DNA of 36,972 nt from Owenweeksia sp. TMED14. Its GTDB lineage: Bacteria; Bacteroidota; Bacteroidia; Flavobacteriales; Schleiferiaceae. Below are positions 34,150-36,972 of the stretch, piece after piece (the first letter of the stretch is position 1; each line of letters starts with the position of its first letter). The translations under genes and the position numbers were made by a program. The stretch lies in contig CATIRS010000050.1 in the NCBI GenBank assembly GCA_949529985.1, forward strand, positions 1 to 36,972, given 5' to 3'. The notes below the pieces were generated by a model. It did no database searches. It saw only the letters and a list, made by a program, of their open reading frames with translations, and was not told where the DNA came from.

Positions 34150-35157
34150 ATGGATGCTACCTCTGAAAATCTCCTACACTTTTTATTCAAATGGCGAAAA
34201 GCGCTAATTGTCATTCCATTTTTAGCTGGTGTTGCTGCTGCTATTGGATCTATGTCGATTTTTGTGGCCCCTCTTTATGAGTCTACAGTAATAGTTTTTC
34301 CGTCTACTACCAATTCCCCTTCCAAAGCTCTGCTGCCTCAAGATTCTTACCAAGATCAAGATTTCCTTGAATTCGGAGCTGAAGAGGAGGCAGAGCAATT
34401 AATACAAATATTAAATTCGGATGTAATTTTTGATACTATAACCGAGAGGTTTCAACTGGTTGAGCATTACAACCTAGATGCAGAAAGTCAAACCTTAAGG
34501 TCCGATTTGTTTGAAGAGTATTCTGATAAAATTTCTTTTGGACGGACCAAGTTTATGAGTGTTGAGATAAATGTCTTGGATACGGATCCTCAAATCGCAT
34601 CTGATGTAGCAAATGCGATAACAAGCTTATTGGATCGTGTAAAAAGCAGAATTCAGCGCAATCGCGCCAAAGTGGGCTTAAATATTGTTCAAAGTGAATA
34701 CACTAAAGTGCGTCAAGAAATGCGCAAAATGGAAGGTGAAATAAAAGAACTCCGTCTTAAAGGGGTTCATGAGTATGAGGGGCAGTCTATGGTTGTTTCT
34801 GAGCAATATGCAACTGCAATAGCTGAAGGTAGACCGACAAAAGCTGTAGATCAATTGAAAGCTGTTTTAGACACTTTAGCTAAATACGGTGGTAGGTATG
34901 TCTCTCTGCGGGATGAGCTTCACTTGATGAAAGAGGAAGAAGTTAAAATCCGCACCAAGCTTAATCAATCGCGTGTGGATGCAAGCCAGGTTATGCCTGC
35001 TACTTTCAGAGTTAATCAAGCCATTCCAGCAGACAAAAAAAAATATCCAATTCGTTGGTTAATTGTTGTGGTTAGTACCGTTGCAACATTTGTCTCCACA
35101 CTTCTGGCTATCCTTCTTATGAACACATGGAGAGATCTGAGACAACAGTTACCTTAA
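34150..35157 (+). CDS. Wzz/chain-length determinant protein
   Basis: Polysaccharide co-polymerase of 335 aa that sets glycan chain length with Wzy. An N-terminal transmembrane helix (about 18-40) is followed by a large periplasmic domain with coiled coils (about 170-290) and a C-terminal helix after the Pro-containing PADKKKYPIRW segment (about 300-330). There is no cytoplasmic tyrosine-kinase domain, so it is the short Wzz form. The in-frame TTG at 34084 is not used because the conserved N terminus starts at MDATSENLLHFL. It overlaps the next gene by 31 nt. Confidence 0.83.
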   Translation: MDATSENLLHFLFKWRKALIVIPFLAGVAAAIGSMSIFVAPLYESTVIVFPSTTNSPSKALLPQDSYQDQDFLEFGAEEEAEQLIQILNSDVIFDTITERFQLVEHYNLDAESQTLRSDLFEEYSDKISFGRTKFMSVEINVLDTDPQIASDVANAITSLLDRVKSRIQRNRAKVGLNIVQSEYTKVRQEMRKMEGEIKELRLKGVHEYEGQSMVVSEQYATAIAEGRPTKAVDQLKAVLDTLAKYGGRYVSLRDELHLMKEEEVKIRTKLNQSRVDASQVMPATFRVNQAIPADKKKYPIRWLIVVVSTVATFVSTLLAILLMNTWRDLRQQLP

Positions 35158-36572
35158 TAAAAAATTATTCCATCTGGATAATTGGGGCACTGTTTATTCT
35201 TTTAGTGGGGTTTTCGGTGGCATTTGAGCATTACATACTTGCGGCTGTTCCTTTTGCATTGTTGTTTGTTGTTTGGTCTTTTTTTCATCTCAATAGCTTG
35301 ATTCTGTTTGCAGTCGCAATAACGCCATTGTCTGTGACTCTGAAGGATTCTATGTTTAATTTGGGTGTCAGCTTGCCGACAGAGCCTATTTTCATTGGAA
35401 TATCATTTTTTCTTTTACTTCGATTTCTGCAGAATGGAAAACTTCCATGGGAGTTATTAAAGCACCCTGTAGCGATTGTTTTACTTGCTCAATTGGGATG
35501 GATGGGGTTTGTTATTTTCACTAGTGAGATGCCTTTGGTTTCGGTTAAATCATGGATATCGCGAGTCTGGTTTATTGTGCCATTGTTTTTTGCAATGTCG
35601 AATGTCTTCGAATCAAAAGCTGCGCGCAAGCAATTTTTCCTTTTCTACACGGTAAGTCTCGCTATTTCATGTCTCTATACTTTGTATGTTCATTCTCAGT
35701 TTGATTTTAGTAAGCAGACGAGCACCTGGGTGATGTTCCCCTTCTACAAGGAACATACAGCTTATGGTATGGCATTGGCTTTTGTTTTCCCATTTGCAAT
35801 TTATCAAGCATTTAAGAAGCAGAAGCTAACCAGTTCCATCCTCTCTTATGGTTTGTTGGGTTTGTTAACTATTGCCACAGTGTTTTCATACTCTAGGGCA
35901 TCATGGTTAAGTATTATCGCATCATTTGGTGTTTATGCGTTGATAAGGCTCAAAGTGAATTTGAAATATTTCTTCTTTGGACTTTTTATGTTTGTTGGAA
36001 CACTTTACGTTACTCAAGAACATTGGGTAAGGGTTTTTACAAAAAACGATACCGTTTCTTCAGATAATTTCTCCGAACATATTCAAAGTATTTCCAATAT
36101 ATCATCGGATGCTTCTAATTTGGAGAGAATTAATAGATGGATGTCGGCGATACGTATGTTTCAAAGTCGTCCTACTACCGGTTGGGGACCTGGCACTTAT
36201 CAATTTCAATATGCCCCTTTCCAACATTCATCTGAAATGACAGTCATATCTACGAATTCTGGTAACGGCGGAAATGCTCATAGTGAGTATATAGGACTAT
36301 TGGCTGAGCAAGGTTGGCCAGGGCTATTTTTGATGTTGATTTATCTTGTGGTCTTATTTAATACTGGGTTTAGGGTTGTTAATCGTTTACCATATGGTGT
36401 CGATAGAAGCATTGCTTTGTGCTCCTTGATGGGGCTTGTGACTTATTTTGTTCATGGGGTATTAAATAATTTTCTCGATATGGACAAGGCAGCAGTCTTA
36501 GTTTGGGGTTCATCAGCTCTTTTAGTTTTCTTGGATTTGAAATTAAAAAAAGACTTTTCTGTTTTTAAATAG
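35127..36572 (+). CDS. O-antigen polymerase/ligase-like membrane protein (Wzy/WaaL)
   Basis: 481 aa with about 12 hydrophobic helices and a large periplasmic loop (roughly 310-400). The loop contains GWGPGTYQ and the NAHSEYIGLLAEQGWPGL motif, in which the catalytic His and Arg/Lys region is typical of the O-antigen ligase/polymerase (Wzy_C) superfamily. The charged FSYSRASWLS segment is also a family feature. Whether it polymerises (Wzy) or ligates (WaaL) cannot be decided from sequence. It overlaps wzz, so it is co-translated, and it is the last gene of the cluster. Confidence 0.85.
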   Translation: MERSETTVTLIKNYSIWIIGALFILLVGFSVAFEHYILAAVPFALLFVVWSFFHLNSLILFAVAITPLSVTLKDSMFNLGVSLPTEPIFIGISFFLLLRFLQNGKLPWELLKHPVAIVLLAQLGWMGFVIFTSEMPLVSVKSWISRVWFIVPLFFAMSNVFESKAARKQFFLFYTVSLAISCLYTLYVHSQFDFSKQTSTWVMFPFYKEHTAYGMALAFVFPFAIYQAFKKQKLTSSILSYGLLGLLTIATVFSYSRASWLSIIASFGVYALIRLKVNLKYFFFGLFMFVGTLYVTQEHWVRVFTKNDTVSSDNFSEHIQSISNISSDASNLERINRWMSAIRMFQSRPTTGWGPGTYQFQYAPFQHSSEMTVISTNSGNGGNAHSEYIGLLAEQGWPGLFLMLIYLVVLFNTGFRVVNRLPYGVDRSIALCSLMGLVTYFVHGVLNNFLDMDKAAVLVWGSSALLVFLDLKLKKDFSVFK

Positions 36573-36581
36573 AAAAAAGTC
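36552..36581 (+). terminator. Weak hairpin over the Wzy stop
   Basis: The arms TTTTCT (36555-36560) and AGAAAA (36571-36576), with outer GAC/GTC pairs and a 2-nt bulge, overlap the stop codon. No T-run follows, so it is an uncertain terminator. Confidence 0.25.
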
Positions 36582-36662
36582 ACCTATCTGATTCAGTAAA
36601 ATGTTCTATTTGGTTCTTTAGTGCAATAAAAAAAGATAAAGTGTATTAATTACGCTTATTGA

Positions 36663-36693
36663 TTTATTTTCCGATTTTATTTTCCGTTTTATT
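36663..36693 (+). repeat. 13-bp-period direct repeat TTTATTTTCCG
   Basis: TTTATTTTCCG occurs at 36663-36673 and 36676-36686 (period 13), with a partial third copy (TTTTATT) to 36693. It lies upstream of the SusC-type promoter and may be a regulator binding site or a low-complexity repeat. Confidence 0.35.
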
Positions 36694-36710
36694 ACTTAAT
36701 TTATCTAAAC

Positions 36711-36735
36711 CCTTTTAAAATAAGGGATTAAAAGG
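36711..36735. promoter_or_regulatory. Inverted repeat CCTTTTAA-N9-TTAAAAGG
   Basis: A perfect 8-bp palindrome directly before the candidate -33 TTG (36737-36739) of the receptor gene. Its position suggests an activator or operator site. Confidence 0.4.
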
Positions 36736-36757
36736 CTTGCTGAATCAAAATTTACAT

Positions 36758-36765
36758 TATATTTA
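36758..36765 (+). promoter_or_regulatory. -7-like box TATATTTA of SusC-type gene
   Basis: A one-mismatch TAnnTTTG box, 28 nt before the ATG at 36794, with TTG 18 nt upstream as a possible -33 element. Confidence 0.4.
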
Positions 36766-36793
36766 CCCTGTTTAACATTCAAATAACACCTAG

Positions 36794-36972
36794 ATGAAAC
36801 GCAGAGCAAATCTATTCGCCCTTGCTATCGCTACATTCTTTTCATTTTCTGCCCTTGCGCAGAATGTGACTGGAATTGTGTCCGATGCAAAAACGGGTGA
36901 GCCTATTCCTTCCGTATCAGTGAAGGAAAAGGGCACAAACAATGCCGCAATTACCAATTTTGATGGAAAATA
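36794..36972 (+). CDS. SusC/RagA-type TonB-linked outer-membrane protein, N-terminal part
   Basis: The gene starts here and is cut by the right edge after 59 complete codons. It has a signal peptide (LFALAIATFFSFSALAQ) followed by NVTGIVSDAKTGEPIPSVSV and KGTNNAAITNFDGK, which is the start of the carboxypeptidase-regulatory-like plug domain found at the N terminus of SusC/RagA-type receptors. The role would be TonB-dependent nutrient uptake, driven by ExbBD-TonB of the kind encoded at 19-21 kb. A different CarboxypepD_reg-like protein cannot be excluded from so short a piece. Confidence 0.8.
   Translation, partial: MKRRANLFALAIATFFSFSALAQNVTGIVSDAKTGEPIPSVSVKEKGTNNAAITNFDGK

Noticed and set aside
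36601-36621. Tiny ORF (ATG to TAG) in the gap before the SusC-type gene
   Set aside because: Only six codons, with no supporting motif or spacing.
1-36972. tRNA, rRNA, CRISPR, transposase, integrase, toxin-antitoxin or phage-defence genes
   Set aside because: Looked for on both strands; no cloverleaf-like conserved arms, spaced direct repeats or characteristic protein motifs were seen.

Overview
The window looks like a chromosomal segment of an AT-rich, probably marine, member of the Bacteroidota, most likely Flavobacteriales or a close relative. The evidence is a secreted alpha-amylase with a type IX secretion (T9SS) sorting tail, an ExbB-ExbD-TonB-FolC run, an OmpH-like lipoprotein, a SusC-type receptor at the right edge, DUF4254 and DUF5522 proteins, TAnnTTTG-type promoter boxes, and the near absence of Shine-Dalgarno sequences. 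NhaD and a polysaccharide sulfotransferase fit a saline habitat. The genus cannot be fixed from the sequence alone.

Layout. 1-4.75 kb (+): the 3' part of an outer-membrane-barrel-like protein, a T9SS-exported GH13 amylase, and a PAP2 phosphatase. 4.77-7.1 kb (-): an operon pssA-purS-acpH-plsC, mostly membrane phospholipid and acyl-carrier functions with purS embedded. 7.2-16.6 kb (+): lnt, then lpd-pabB-tilS and a DsbD-like gene with its own promoter, followed by a DUF4254 gene and a GT9 glycosyltransferase, mostly tightly packed or overlapping. 16.7-18.1 kb: a divergent pair of small exported/envelope proteins. 18.1-23.8 kb (-): anmK, nhaD and the exbB-exbD-tonB-folC energy-transduction run. 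23.9-25.1 kb (+): an acyl-CoA dehydrogenase. 25.1-27.8 kb (-): a 49-residue Cys-rich DUF5522 gene, hutU and an OmpH-like lipoprotein. 27.9-28.8 kb (+): a cell-wall glucosaminidase. 28.8-31.9 kb (-): a GT4 glycosyltransferase, rnhB and a large unknown lipoprotein. 31.95-36.6 kb (+): a surface-polysaccharide unit of flippase, sulfotransferase, Wzz and Wzy-like ligase/polymerase. 36.8 kb to the end: the start of a SusC/TonB-dependent receptor.

How the genes work together. Much of the window concerns the cell envelope: phospholipid synthesis (PssA, PlsC), lipoprotein maturation (Lnt), periplasmic redox (DsbD-like), LPS/glycan transfer (GT9, GT4), energy for outer-membrane uptake (ExbBD-TonB), peptidoglycan turnover (AnmK, glucosaminidase) and export of a probably sulfated polysaccharide. 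Housekeeping genes (lpd, pabB, tilS, folC, rnhB, hutU) are interspersed. I saw no tRNA, rRNA, CRISPR array, insertion sequence, phage gene, toxin-antitoxin pair or recognisable defence system. No wholly new system is evident.

The most unusual pattern is in the promoters. At least five genes have a perfect TAnnTTTG box exactly 4-5 nt before the ATG, and four more have a one-mismatch version. This predicts transcripts that begin at or next to the start codon (leaderless mRNAs). Two such promoters lie back to back in a 26-bp divergent gap between the GT4 and flippase genes. Other points worth checking are Asn in place of the conserved Asp24 in AcpH, the DUF5522-hutU operon with a palindrome upstream, and the sulfotransferase inside the polysaccharide cluster.
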